DNA of 64,000 bases from NCBI GenBank assembly GCA_947623305.1, contig CANQGQ010000001.1:1-64000 (forward strand), in the 5' to 3' direction. The notes below the pieces were generated by a model. That model saw nothing but the letters and a program-made list of their open reading frames with translations, was not told the DNA's origin and searched no databases. The DNA is from an uncultured Alistipes sp. (GTDB taxonomy: Bacteria > Bacteroidota > Bacteroidia > Bacteroidales > Rikenellaceae). This document shows, in pieces, positions 17,667-25,653 of the stretch; the stretch's first letter is position 1, and each line of letters starts with the position of its first letter. Position numbers and translations under genes: made by a program.

Positions 17667-17740
17667 TAGCGGGAGAGAGACTTGAACTCTCGACCTCATG
17701 ATTATGAATCATGCGCTCTAACCAGCTGAGCTATCCCGCC
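17667..17740 (-). tRNA. tRNA-Met (CAT)
   Basis: A 74 nt cloverleaf: acceptor GGCGGGA with TCCCGCT, anticodon stem CATGA/TCATG around the loop TTCATAA (anticodon CAT), and T arm GAGAG/CTCTC. CCA is not encoded. Standard initiator features (three G-C pairs in the anticodon stem) are absent, so it is elongator Met, or less likely a lysidine-modified Ile tRNA. Its 3' end points at the prophage, making it the probable attachment gene, still intact. Confidence 0.93.
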
Positions 17741-17758
17741 ATTGCCTGAAAGCAGGGA

Positions 17759-17789
17759 CAAAGGTAATCCTTTTTTTCGTTCGTGCAAA
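17759..17789 (-). promoter_or_regulatory. Promoter of tRNA-Met
   Basis: On the minus strand TTTG (17789-17786), exactly 19 bases, then TACCTTTG (17766-17759): a perfect Bacteroidetes housekeeping promoter. Start expected near 17752, about 12 bases before the tRNA. Confidence 0.85.
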
Positions 17790-17880
17790 ATCTTTTTCCG
17801 AAAAAACGCGATTTTCTCCCGTCGGGCAAGCGCACGTGGTATCGCATTTGTTACAACCGTCCTGTAAAACAATTCGAACC

Positions 17881-18783
17881 ATGTCGAACAGCATCTCAAC
17901 CGACGCCGCCCGCGCCAAACGTCGCGAACAGAGCATCCGTTCCTACGAACGCCGCTCCGAACATCCGAAAAACACGGCCCGCAACAAAAACGAATCGGCC
18001 GACAACCGACTGAATTTCAGTCGGACGAACCGAGAGTGCACCGTCCAACAGACGAAAATCCGCCGCTCGAACGACGGAAACGGAAAATGCCCGCGCACCG
18101 ATCGCACCGGCGGCCGCATCGCCGACAAACGCTACAAGACGCTGGAAATTCTGAAAGTCATCGCAGGATGCGTCCTGCTGTTCGCCCTCTCGTGGGAGAT
18201 CATTTCGGGCGACCACATCAATTTCTCGCAAGCCTACTTGATTACGCAATTCGTCGTCTGCCTTATCTTCCTGTGCGACTTTTTCATCCGGTGGGGTCTT
18301 GCCGAACGCCGCAATCGCTTTTTCTGGATTCATCTGCCCTATCTGCTGATCTCCATTCCGTGGCTCAACCTCCTCGACTGGAGCGGCGTCGTGCTGACCC
18401 ACGACTGGGGCCTGCTCGTCGGACTGATTCCGATGCTTCGGGCCTTCCTCGCCATGACGATCATCATCGAATGGATGGTCAGCGAAAAGTACCGCATGAG
18501 CCGCATCTTCTGGGCCTATATCTTCACGGTCGTCGTCTTCACCTACCTCTCGGCGTTAGTATTCTACGACTACGAAGTCGATGTCAACACGAAATTAGCC
18601 GGATTCGGCAATGCGCTCTGGTGGGCGTGGATGAACGTTACGACGGTCGGCGCGCAGATTTTCGCCGTAACGGCCATCGGCAAAATCGTTACCGTCCTGT
18701 TGCCGTCGTTGGGCATGATGTTCTTCCCGATTTTCACGACCTACATACTGAACCGCTATACGGGACGCAAAGAGGAGGCCTGA
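17881..18783 (+). CDS. Six-TM ion channel with an altered selectivity filter
   Basis: I chose the ATG at 17881 (MSNSISTDAARAK). The first 85 residues are very basic and polar, then come six hydrophobic segments: about 95-110, 119-138, 149-163, 180-200, 210-232 and a last one near 272-292, with a pore loop in front. The fold fits the potassium/voltage-type ion channel family in the inner membrane. The pore reads ALWWAWMNVTTVGAQIFAVT, so the normal TVGYGD filter is TVGAQI. Selectivity for K+ is therefore doubtful. It is a single gene, convergent with mscL. Confidence 0.75.
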   Translation: MSNSISTDAARAKRREQSIRSYERRSEHPKNTARNKNESADNRLNFSRTNRECTVQQTKIRRSNDGNGKCPRTDRTGGRIADKRYKTLEILKVIAGCVLLFALSWEIISGDHINFSQAYLITQFVVCLIFLCDFFIRWGLAERRNRFFWIHLPYLLISIPWLNLLDWSGVVLTHDWGLLVGLIPMLRAFLAMTIIIEWMVSEKYRMSRIFWAYIFTVVVFTYLSALVFYDYEVDVNTKLAGFGNALWWAWMNVTTVGAQIFAVTAIGKIVTVLLPSLGMMFFPIFTTYILNRYTGRKEEA

Positions 18784-18806
18784 CGACAACGTCCGTCCTC
18801 GAAATC

Positions 18807-18846
18807 ATCACCCCCGCCGCGACTTATCGCAACGGGGGGGGGTGAT
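18807..18846. terminator. Hairpin between convergent channel genes, arm formed by a G9 tract
   Basis: ATCACCCCC (18807-18815) pairs with GGGGGTGAT (18838-18846). The G9 run at 18834-18842 supplies the right arm. It lies between the ends of two convergent genes, where a shared terminator is expected, though no T run follows. Confidence 0.45.
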
Positions 18847-18948
18847 CTTCATTACCGCATGCCTATCGCATGCAACGGACTCGTTTCGTGCGAACGAGCG
18901 ATAAACGCTCTCTGCCCGAAACGGACGAAACGCTGCCGCGCGCTTCGA

Positions 18949-19362
18949 TTACTTTTTCTGCTGTTCCTTCAACAGATCGCGGATTTCGGTGAGCAGCTGC
19001 TCCTCTTTCGAGGGAGCCGGAGCCGGAGCGGGCGCGGCCTCTTTCTTCTTGATGAGCTTGTTCATCATCTTGACCATCATGAAGATGCAGAATGCCAGAA
19101 TCATGAAGTCCACGCACTGCTGGATGAAGTTGCCGTAATTCCACGTAATGGCTTCGCCACCCTCTTCGGCTGCTCGTTTGATGACGACTTTGAGCTGCGT
19201 GAAGTCGGTGTTGCCGAGCAACGCTCCGATGGGCGGCATCAGAATGTCGTTGACCAACGACGAAACGATTTTACCGAATGCCCCGCCGATGATTACACCG
19301 ACGGCCATGTCCATCACATTGCCTTTGATGGCGAACTCTTTGAATTCTTTCAGAAAACTCAT
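18949..19362 (-). CDS. mscL: Large-conductance mechanosensitive channel MscL
   Basis: A 137 aa homologue of MscL, the pentameric inner-membrane valve that opens under osmotic downshock. The N-terminus [20 protein letters not shown] and the first span [20 protein letters not shown] are diagnostic. The second span is near 82-98 ([15 protein letters not shown]), and an Ala/Pro linker leads to the C-terminal helical bundle ([15 protein letters not shown]). Length is typical. The leader holds three imperfect 32-33 base repeats (19363-19465), which may be regulatory. Confidence 0.96.
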   Translation of the reverse strand: MSFLKEFKEFAIKGNVMDMAVGVIIGGAFGKIVSSLVNDILMPPIGALLGNTDFTQLKVVIKRAAEEGGEAITWNYGNFIQQCVDFMILAFCIFMMVKMMNKLIKKKEAAPAPAPAPSKEEQLLTEIRDLLKEQQKK

Positions 19363-19465
19363 TTTTTATTAACTAAGTTACCTTTCTATTCAACGTTTTT
19401 ATTAACGGCGTTTCTCTCTATGAAACGTTTTTATTAACTAAGCCACCTTTCTATTCAAGGTTTAT
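19363..19465. repeat. Three degenerate tandem repeats in the mscL leader
   Basis: TTTTTATTAAC occurs at 19363, 19396 and 19428, spacing 33 and 32. The units share a following CTATTCAA or CTATGAAA block. The outer two copies (19366-19394 and 19431-19459) match at about 26 of 29 bases. Confidence 0.8.
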
Positions 19466-19507
19466 AAGACATTGTTAACCAATGCCTTTCGGAATCGAGT
19501 CCGGACA

Positions 19508-21364
19508 TCAAGCGACATCGACCAGCACGGCGTCGGTCGGAACCGTATCGCCCGGCTGTACGAAAATCGCCTTCACCTCGCCGGAAAACTCCGTCGTGAT
19601 GGAATTTTCCATCTTCATGGCCTCCAACACGACGACATCCTGGCCCTCGACCACCTTGTCGCCGACCTTCACCAACACCTCCAGAATACGCCCCGGCAGC
19701 GGTGCCGTAACGGGATTGCCCGTAACGACCGCCTGCGGTTTCGCTTCAGCTTCCGGCGTTTCGGGAGCAATCGGCTCGGCCGGTTTGCCGGCTTCGTAGG
19801 CCTTGACCTTCTGATCGGTCAGGAACTTCTTGGCAACCAACGGGAAAAGCTCCAGCAGAAGCACCTCTTTCTCGTTTTCGGCCAACTTCACGCCTCCGGC
19901 CTCGGGCAGCTCGGGATTGGGCTGCATCTTGTATTTCGACATGTCGTAAGGCTGTTCCTCACGCACGCCGCAGATTTTGAAACGGAATTCGGGGTCGATC
20001 TTCACCGGCGTCTTGCCGTATTCGCCCTTCACCAAACCGACGAACTGCGCGCTCTTGTTGGTGTACATCGCACGGCCCGCCTTCTCGTCGAGGGCGCAGT
20101 TGACCGCTTGAGCGCCGACGATCTGCGATGTCGGGGTAACCAACGGCGGAAGACCGGCTGCCAAACGCACCGTCGGAATCAACTCCATCGCACGGGGCAG
20201 AATCTCCTCGGACTTGAGCTGCTGCAACTGGGCCACCATGTTCGAATACATGCCGCCCGGAATCTCGGCTTTCTGCACCAGTTCGTTCGGCGCGGGGAAC
20301 CCGAAGTAGGCTTCGATTTTGCGGCAGGCGGCGATCGCCCCCTCCTCGTCGTCCTTCTTCACGGCCTCGATTGCGGCATCGAACAGCGCGTCGATCTCGG
20401 CGGGCAGTTTGTCCGTCAACGGATTAAACGGCTTCGGTTCGGGCTTCTCCTTGTTGAAGACCGACAGGTTGAGTTCCTTGCGGATTTCGCGCAGCTCGAC
20501 GTTGATCTTCGCCACGGCCTCCATGTTCACGCCCAAGTCGATACCCAACTTCTTGCAGAACACATAGATGAACTCCAACGCCGGAGCACCCGTACCCTCG
20601 GAGAAATACCAACAGTTAGTATCCACGACGTCGGCACCGGCCATGATGGCCGACAGCACCGAAGCCAGACCGTAACCCGGCGTACAATGGGTATGGAAAT
20701 CGACCGGAATCGAAAGCTTCTGCTTCAGCAACTTAACCAGCGTAGCGACCCGACGCGGCGGAATCAAGCCCGACATGTCCTTGATCGTAATCATATCGGC
20801 ACCGAGGGCGGCCATCTGTTCGGCCTTATCAACGAAATAGGCGTCGGTGAAGACGGGCTGCGGCTTCTTCTTGCCCATCAGGCGGGCGAAGAAACTCGGT
20901 TCCGGATATTTGGGGTCGACCGTATAGCATACGGCGCAATCGGCGATACCGCCGTACTGCTTCACGTACTTGATCGTCGATTTCACATTGTCCACGTCGT
21001 TCAGCGCATCGAAAATACGCATGATGCCCAGACCGCTCTCGATGGCATTGCGGCAGAACCCGTCGATGATCTCATCGGTATAGGGAGCGTATCCGAAGAG
21101 GTTGCGGCCACGCGAAAGCGCCGTCAGTTTCGAAACATCGCCCACCGCCTTGTGAATCGTCTCGAGACGGGTCCAGGGATTCTCGTTCAGATAGCGCATC
21201 ACCGAATCGGGCACGGCGCCGCCCCAAACTTCCATTGCATAAAAATTCGCATCCTTATAATAAGGCAGACAGCGGTCGATCTGCGCCTGACTCATTCGCG
21301 TCGCGAACGACGACTGTTGGCCGTCGCGCAACGTGAGATCTCTGATTTTTAATTTTTTAGCCAT
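19508..21364 (-). CDS. oadA: Oxaloacetate decarboxylase alpha / pyruvate carboxylase B-type protein
   Basis: A 618 aa biotin-dependent carboxyltransferase. The N-terminal TIM barrel begins with LTLRDGQQSSFATRM (about 9-23) and holds the metal-binding HTHCTPG (about 208-214) and the CO2-transfer Lys region ITIKDMSG. The conserved PYC_OADA domain follows (about 290-470). After a Pro/Ala linker (about 520-548) comes a biotinyl domain with EAMKM (about 583-587), Lys being biotinylated. It moves a carboxyl group between oxaloacetate and biotin. No beta/gamma membrane subunit or biotin carboxylase gene is adjacent, so whether it pumps Na+ or makes oxaloacetate depends on genes elsewhere. A TAATTTTG promoter box is at 21412-21405. 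Confidence 0.92.
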   Translation of the reverse strand: MAKKLKIRDLTLRDGQQSSFATRMSQAQIDRCLPYYKDANFYAMEVWGGAVPDSVMRYLNENPWTRLETIHKAVGDVSKLTALSRGRNLFGYAPYTDEIIDGFCRNAIESGLGIMRIFDALNDVDNVKSTIKYVKQYGGIADCAVCYTVDPKYPEPSFFARLMGKKKPQPVFTDAYFVDKAEQMAALGADMITIKDMSGLIPPRRVATLVKLLKQKLSIPVDFHTHCTPGYGLASVLSAIMAGADVVDTNCWYFSEGTGAPALEFIYVFCKKLGIDLGVNMEAVAKINVELREIRKELNLSVFNKEKPEPKPFNPLTDKLPAEIDALFDAAIEAVKKDDEEGAIAACRKIEAYFGFPAPNELVQKAEIPGGMYSNMVAQLQQLKSEEILPRAMELIPTVRLAAGLPPLVTPTSQIVGAQAVNCALDEKAGRAMYTNKSAQFVGLVKGEYGKTPVKIDPEFRFKICGVREEQPYDMSKYKMQPNPELPEAGGVKLAENEKEVLLLELFPLVAKKFLTDQKVKAYEAGKPAEPIAPETPEAEAKPQAVVTGNPVTAPLPGRILEVLVKVGDKVVEGQDVVVLEAMKMENSITTEFSGEVKAIFVQPGDTVPTDAVLVDVA

Positions 21365-21404
21365 TACGTTCGGATTTAATTCCTGAATTTTGCTTTGACG
21401 GAGG

Positions 21405-21412
21405 CAAAATTA
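21405..21412 (-). promoter_or_regulatory. Promoter box for the oadA-like gene
   Basis: TAATTTTG on the minus strand, 41 bases before the ATG, fits TAnnTTTG. No convincing TTTG box is seen upstream of it. Confidence 0.5.
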
Positions 21413-21481
21413 CGAAACAATTTCCGAAATTCGGAGGATCGCCGGTTCTTTTTTCGCAAAACGGGCTTGCAGCGCACCGCA

Positions 21482-22540
21482 TTACGCCTCGGGCGACGGC
21501 CAAGCATCGGTCTGCGACGGCAACGTCAAATCGTGCGGATCGAGATAGGTGCGTTTGAAAATATCGACGAAGAAGATGAAAAGGGCTACGATCAGCGGGC
21601 CGAAAATCACGCCCATGAATCCGAAAAGCGGCAATCCGACGATGACGCCGAGGATCGTTACGAGCGGATGGGTGTCGGCCATCCGTTTCTGCAACAGCAG
21701 CCGCATGACGTTATCGACATGGGTTACGATCAGTCCGCCGTAGAGCGCCAGACCGAGCCCCATACCCCAACGCCCCTCCAACGCCATGTAAGCGGCCAGC
21801 GGAAGCCATACGAGGGCCGTGCCCAAGACCGGAATGACCGTCGCGAAACAGGTCGCCACGCCCCAGAACAACGGCAGCGGCGCCCCGAAAATCAAATAAC
21901 CGACATAGGCCAACGCGCCCTGCGCCAGAGCCAGCAACGGAATGACGATGGCATTCGAACGCACGATGACGTGGATTTCGCGCAGAACATTGCGGGAGAC
22001 GGCCCGGTTGAACGGCAGGATTTCGCGGCAATACGCCTCCATGCGGACGCCTCCGATCAACATGAAGTAGAGCACGAAGAGCAACGCGATAACATTCAAC
22101 GTAAAACTGAAGATATTATGCAACAGCCACTGCCCGAAACGGGAGAGGTAGCCGAGCAACGACGAGACGCTCGAATCCTCCCACAGATCGAACCCCGTGC
22201 GGCTCGCAATGACATCCGCGAAATGGCGCAACTGCGCCACGACCGTCTGCGAATTGGCCACCAGGTCCTGAATACGGGCCACCAACATCCAGACGATCAG
22301 CGACACCGGCACCAAAAAACACAGGATCGCCTCGACCAGCAGCAGGGTCGCCGCCGCACTGCGCCGCCATTTGCGCCGTTCGGTGAGGTATATCATCTGT
22401 TCCCGCAGCAGGATGTAGATCGTCAGGGCGCCGAGCACCCCGCCGAACAGCGGAGCGAGTTCGATGAAAATCACCGTCCCCATGCCGAGAATCAGCACGA
22501 AAAGCGAGTAGCGCCAGTATTTTTCGCGCACAAGAGCCAT
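21482..22540 (-). CDS. AI-2E family (PerM-like) transporter
   Basis: The ATG at 22540 (MALVREKYWRYSLFVLIL) is preferred over 22573, which adds 11 residues with no membrane character. The 352 aa product has eight or so hydrophobic segments, the long soluble stretch between segments 3 and 4 (about 80-140), and the C-terminal pattern VTILGVIVGLPLFGFMGVIFGPLIVALFIF typical of this family. Members export diverse compounds or act as Na+/H+ antiporters; AI-2 transport is shown for few of them. It is alone, upstream of oadA on the same strand with a 117-base gap and a separate promoter box, so co-transcription is unclear. Confidence 0.88.
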   Translation of the reverse strand: MALVREKYWRYSLFVLILGMGTVIFIELAPLFGGVLGALTIYILLREQMIYLTERRKWRRSAAATLLLVEAILCFLVPVSLIVWMLVARIQDLVANSQTVVAQLRHFADVIASRTGFDLWEDSSVSSLLGYLSRFGQWLLHNIFSFTLNVIALLFVLYFMLIGGVRMEAYCREILPFNRAVSRNVLREIHVIVRSNAIVIPLLALAQGALAYVGYLIFGAPLPLFWGVATCFATVIPVLGTALVWLPLAAYMALEGRWGMGLGLALYGGLIVTHVDNVMRLLLQKRMADTHPLVTILGVIVGLPLFGFMGVIFGPLIVALFIFFVDIFKRTYLDPHDLTLPSQTDAWPSPEA

Positions 22541-22632
22541 CGCATCCGACCGCAAGCAAGTAGCATGCCGCAAAGCGATCTTCCTCTCGATCAGCCCGGA
22601 AACGACTTAACAAAAATTTAACACCCGATTGT

Positions 22633-22664
22633 ATTGCAGCAGCCGATTTTTTAACGTATCTTTG
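22633..22664 (+). promoter_or_regulatory. Promoter of the TonB receptor operon
   Basis: ATTG at 22633-22636, 20 bases, then TATCTTTG at 22657-22664. It gives a leader of about 245 bases before the receptor ATG, long enough for the folded element and tandem repeat that follow. Confidence 0.6.
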
Positions 22665-22780
22665 CGACGTGATGAAACAAATTCTGCATAGTCGATCGCA
22701 GTCCGCCGGCAAACGCCGAGGGTTCGACCGTCCCGCTCGACGGAATCGCATGGCTTACGCACGACCGGTGTGAAAGGAAC

Positions 22781-22819
22781 ACGGGGGATAATCCACGGCT
22801 GACGTGAATTGTCCCCCGT
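22781..22819 (+). promoter_or_regulatory. Leader hairpin upstream of the TonB receptor
   Basis: ACGGGGGA (22781-22788) pairs with TCCCCCGT (22812-22819); inside the loop CACG and CGTG can pair again. No known riboswitch class is recognised. There is no T run directly after it, so it is more likely a leader structure than a terminator. Confidence 0.45.
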
Positions 22820-22862
22820 ATCAATTATACAACGGGTAAACTCACTTGACAACCGATTGAAA

Positions 22863-22908
22863 GCACGATAACCCAATTAATAAAAGCACAATAACCCAAT
22901 TAATAAAA
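22863..22908. repeat. Two tandem 23-base units at the receptor start
   Basis: GCACGATAACCCAATTAATA plus AAA is followed at once by a copy with one change. It ends seven bases before the ATG. The core ACCCAATTAATAAAA also precedes mutL, so it is likely a translation-start leader that duplicated. Confidence 0.85.
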
Positions 22909-22915
22909 AATCAGT

Positions 22916-25639
22916 ATGAGAAATTTTGTACACCTTTTCACTCTGATGACGGCATTGACGTTGTTCGGTGCCTCATCGGCTATCGCACAGTCGATAGTTA
23001 CCGGTAAGGTCGTCGACGAAAACAACGCACCGTTGGTCGGTGCGGCGATCGTCGTTCCCGGCACCAACGCCGGCACCGGATCGGATGTGGACGGCGCATT
23101 TACCTTGAAGACCGCTCCCGGCGCGAAGACCGTGGAAATCTCGTTCGTGGGATACCAGACCCTCGTCAAGGAGTTCAAGGGCGAAGGCAATATCAATCTG
23201 GGTACCATCGCCTTGCAGCCCGACGCCATCGCCTTGCAGGATGTCATCATCACGCAGTCGTTGGCCGTGCAGCGCAAAACGCCGGTGGCCGTCTCGACGG
23301 TCAGCGCCGACGACCTCGAATTCAAGCTCGGCACACAGGAGTTCGCCGAGGCATTGAAGTCGGTTCCGGGTGTCTATTCGGCCAAGGGCGGCGGCGGTTA
23401 CGGCGATGCCGAAACCCGCGTCCGCGGTTTCAAACCCGCCAATGTGGCCATGATGGTCAACGGTATTCCGGTGAACGATATGGAGTGGGGCGGTGTCTAC
23501 TGGTCCAACTGGGGCCTTTCGGAAATCGTCCGCAGCACGCAGGTACAACGAGGTTTGGGTGCCTCGAAGATCTCGTCGCCTTCGGTCGGCGGTTCGATCA
23601 ACATCGTAACCAAAGGCATTGATGCGAAACGCGGCGGTTCGGCTTCGTTCGGAATCGGCGCCTATGGCGAGTATTCGCTCTCGTTCAGCCTCTCGACAGG
23701 TCTGACCAAAAACGGTTGGTCGATGTCGGTGCTGGGCGCGAAACGTTGGGGCGACGGTTACATACAGGGCACCAACTTCGAGTCCTACGCTTGGTTCGTC
23801 AATGTTTCGAAACGCATCAACGACCGGCACCAGTTGTCGCTGACCGCTTTCGGTTCGCCGCAAGAGCACTACCAGCGTAAAATGGTCTATGCAGGTCTGA
23901 CGATCGCGGAATGGGAGAAAGCCAAAGGTTTCATGGGCGAAAAAGACATGTACCGTTACAATCCCGCCTACGGTTTCGACCGCTACGGACACCAGCGCAC
24001 GTCGCAGTTCAACAAATACCACAAGCCGCAGATTTCGCTGACCCACCAGTGGCAGATCGACCACAAGTCGTCGCTCTCGACGGCGCTCTACATGTCGATC
24101 GGACGCGGCGGCGGTTATTCGGGCCAGGGCCGCACTTCGTCCGACCGCTCGGCCTGGAATCCCTCGACCAACGGTGTGCTGAACACCACGTTCCTCAATC
24201 CCGACGGTACGTTCGCCTACGACAAGGTGCAGGAGCTGAACGCCGCCAGCACCGAAGGTGCCAAGATGGTGATGTCGAACAGTATCAACGAGCACATGTG
24301 GTACGGTCTGCTCTCGACCTACACCAACCAGATCACTCCGTCGCTGGAGTTTTCGGCCGGTGTCGACGTCCGCTACTATGTCGCTACGCACACCAACGAA
24401 ATCATCGACCTCTACGACGGCGCCTACTTCATCGACGACAGCGACCGTAAGAACGTCAAGGCCGCCAACAACGCCGCAGCCGCCGACCCGAATTGGAAAT
24501 ACGAAAAATTGGGCGTCGGCGATGTCGTTTACCGCGACTACGACGGCCACATCCATTCGGAAGGCGTTTTCGCACAGCTCGAATGGTCGAAGAAAAAGAT
24601 CAACGCTTTCGTTTCGGGTTCGGTTTCGAACACGGGCAACTGGCGTTACGACCGTTTTTACTACGATAAGGCCCATGCCGAGTCGCCCCACTACAATTAC
24701 ATCGGCTACACGGTCAAGGGCGGTGTCAACTACAACGTAACGCCCAAATCGAACATCTTCGCCAACATCGGCTACTTCAGCCGTGCACCTTTCTTCTCGA
24801 ACGGCGTCTTCCTGCAAAGCGCAACGAGCCATGCGCACAACGACGACGCCAAGAATGAAGAGACTTTCTCGGCCGAATTGGGCTACGGTTTCCGTTCGGG
24901 CATCTTCTCGGCCAACATCAACGGCTACTACACGCTGTGGATGAACAAGATCGACAACACCACGGTGAAATCCGTAACGTTGAACAACGACGAATACGGC
25001 CGTCTGAACCTGCAGGGTGTCGACGCCCGCCACATGGGTATCGAGTTCGACTTCGCTCTGCGTCCTACCCGTTGGTTGGACATCAACGGTATGGTTTCGC
25101 TCGGCGACTGGATTTGCAACAGCAATTCGCGCGGCTACCTCTATGATGCACAAGGTCAACCGCTGGCCGATAAAAACGGCACCGTCGCTTCGGGCATTCT
25201 GGCTGAAGACCACGCCTACATCGACCTCGTTCAGAAAGGCACCAAGGTGGGCGGTTCGGCTCAAACGACCGCAGCGCTGGGCGTAACCGTTCGCCCGATG
25301 AGAGGAATGCGGTTGAGCGCCGACTGGAACGTCTACGCCAACCACTACGCCGAAAGCTACTTCAGCATGAGCCAGATCAACCTGAACTCGAAAGTCGAGG
25401 TGCAGGATCCGTGGAAGATTCCGTGGGGCAACCAGCTCGATCTTTCGGCCAGCTACGGCTTCAACCTCGGCAAAACGACCCGTGCAACGGTCTACTGCAA
25501 CGTACACAACCTCTTCAACTACTACTACATCACCGAGGCACAGTACGCAGCACAATCGCCGGGCATCTGGCAGAACGCCTACGCCGTGATGTATTCGCTG
25601 GGTCGTCGCATCTCCGTAAGACTGAAAATTAACTTCTAA
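22916..25639 (+). CDS. TonB-dependent outer-membrane receptor
   Basis: A 907 aa receptor. It has a signal peptide (cut after about residue 24, ...SSAIAQ), a CarboxypepD_reg-like repeat domain (about 26-110; VTGKVVDENNAPLVGAAIVV), a plug domain (about 115-240; VRGFKPANVAMMVNGIPVND) and a beta-barrel ending in an aromatic residue (SVRLKINF). Such receptors import nutrients across the outer membrane using TonB energy. The next gene, 14 bases away, is a surface lipoprotein without SusD features, so this is not a classic SusC/D pair and the substrate is unknown. A longer leader with a hairpin and tandem repeat precedes it. Confidence 0.9.
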   Translation: MRNFVHLFTLMTALTLFGASSAIAQSIVTGKVVDENNAPLVGAAIVVPGTNAGTGSDVDGAFTLKTAPGAKTVEISFVGYQTLVKEFKGEGNINLGTIALQPDAIALQDVIITQSLAVQRKTPVAVSTVSADDLEFKLGTQEFAEALKSVPGVYSAKGGGGYGDAETRVRGFKPANVAMMVNGIPVNDMEWGGVYWSNWGLSEIVRSTQVQRGLGASKISSPSVGGSINIVTKGIDAKRGGSASFGIGAYGEYSLSFSLSTGLTKNGWSMSVLGAKRWGDGYIQGTNFESYAWFVNVSKRINDRHQLSLTAFGSPQEHYQRKMVYAGLTIAEWEKAKGFMGEKDMYRYNPAYGFDRYGHQRTSQFNKYHKPQISLTHQWQIDHKSSLSTALYMSIGRGGGYSGQGRTSSDRSAWNPSTNGVLNTTFLNPDGTFAYDKVQELNAASTEGAKMVMSNSINEHMWYGLLSTYTNQITPSLEFSAGVDVRYYVATHTNEIIDLYDGAYFIDDSDRKNVKAANNAAAADPNWKYEKLGVGDVVYRDYDGHIHSEGVFAQLEWSKKKINAFVSGSVSNTGNWRYDRFYYDKAHAESPHYNYIGYTVKGGVNYNVTPKSNIFANIGYFSRAPFFSNGVFLQSATSHAHNDDAKNEETFSAELGYGFRSGIFSANINGYYTLWMNKIDNTTVKSVTLNNDEYGRLNLQGVDARHMGIEFDFALRPTRWLDINGMVSLGDWICNSNSRGYLYDAQGQPLADKNGTVASGILAEDHAYIDLVQKGTKVGGSAQTTAALGVTVRPMRGMRLSADWNVYANHYAESYFSMSQINLNSKVEVQDPWKIPWGNQLDLSASYGFNLGKTTRATVYCNVHNLFNYYYITEAQYAAQSPGIWQNAYAVMYSLGRRISVRLKINF

Positions 25640-25653
25640 TCGCAGAAACCGTT

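Noticed and set aside
22660..22860. Known riboswitch (cobalamin, TPP, SAM) in the receptor leader
   Set aside because: None of the conserved boxes of these classes is present.
22973..25555. An 860 aa open frame opposite the TonB receptor
   Set aside because: It mirrors the receptor gene, has a low-complexity Val/Arg/Asp composition and no domain; it exists because the GC-rich codons of the real gene avoid stops on the other strand.
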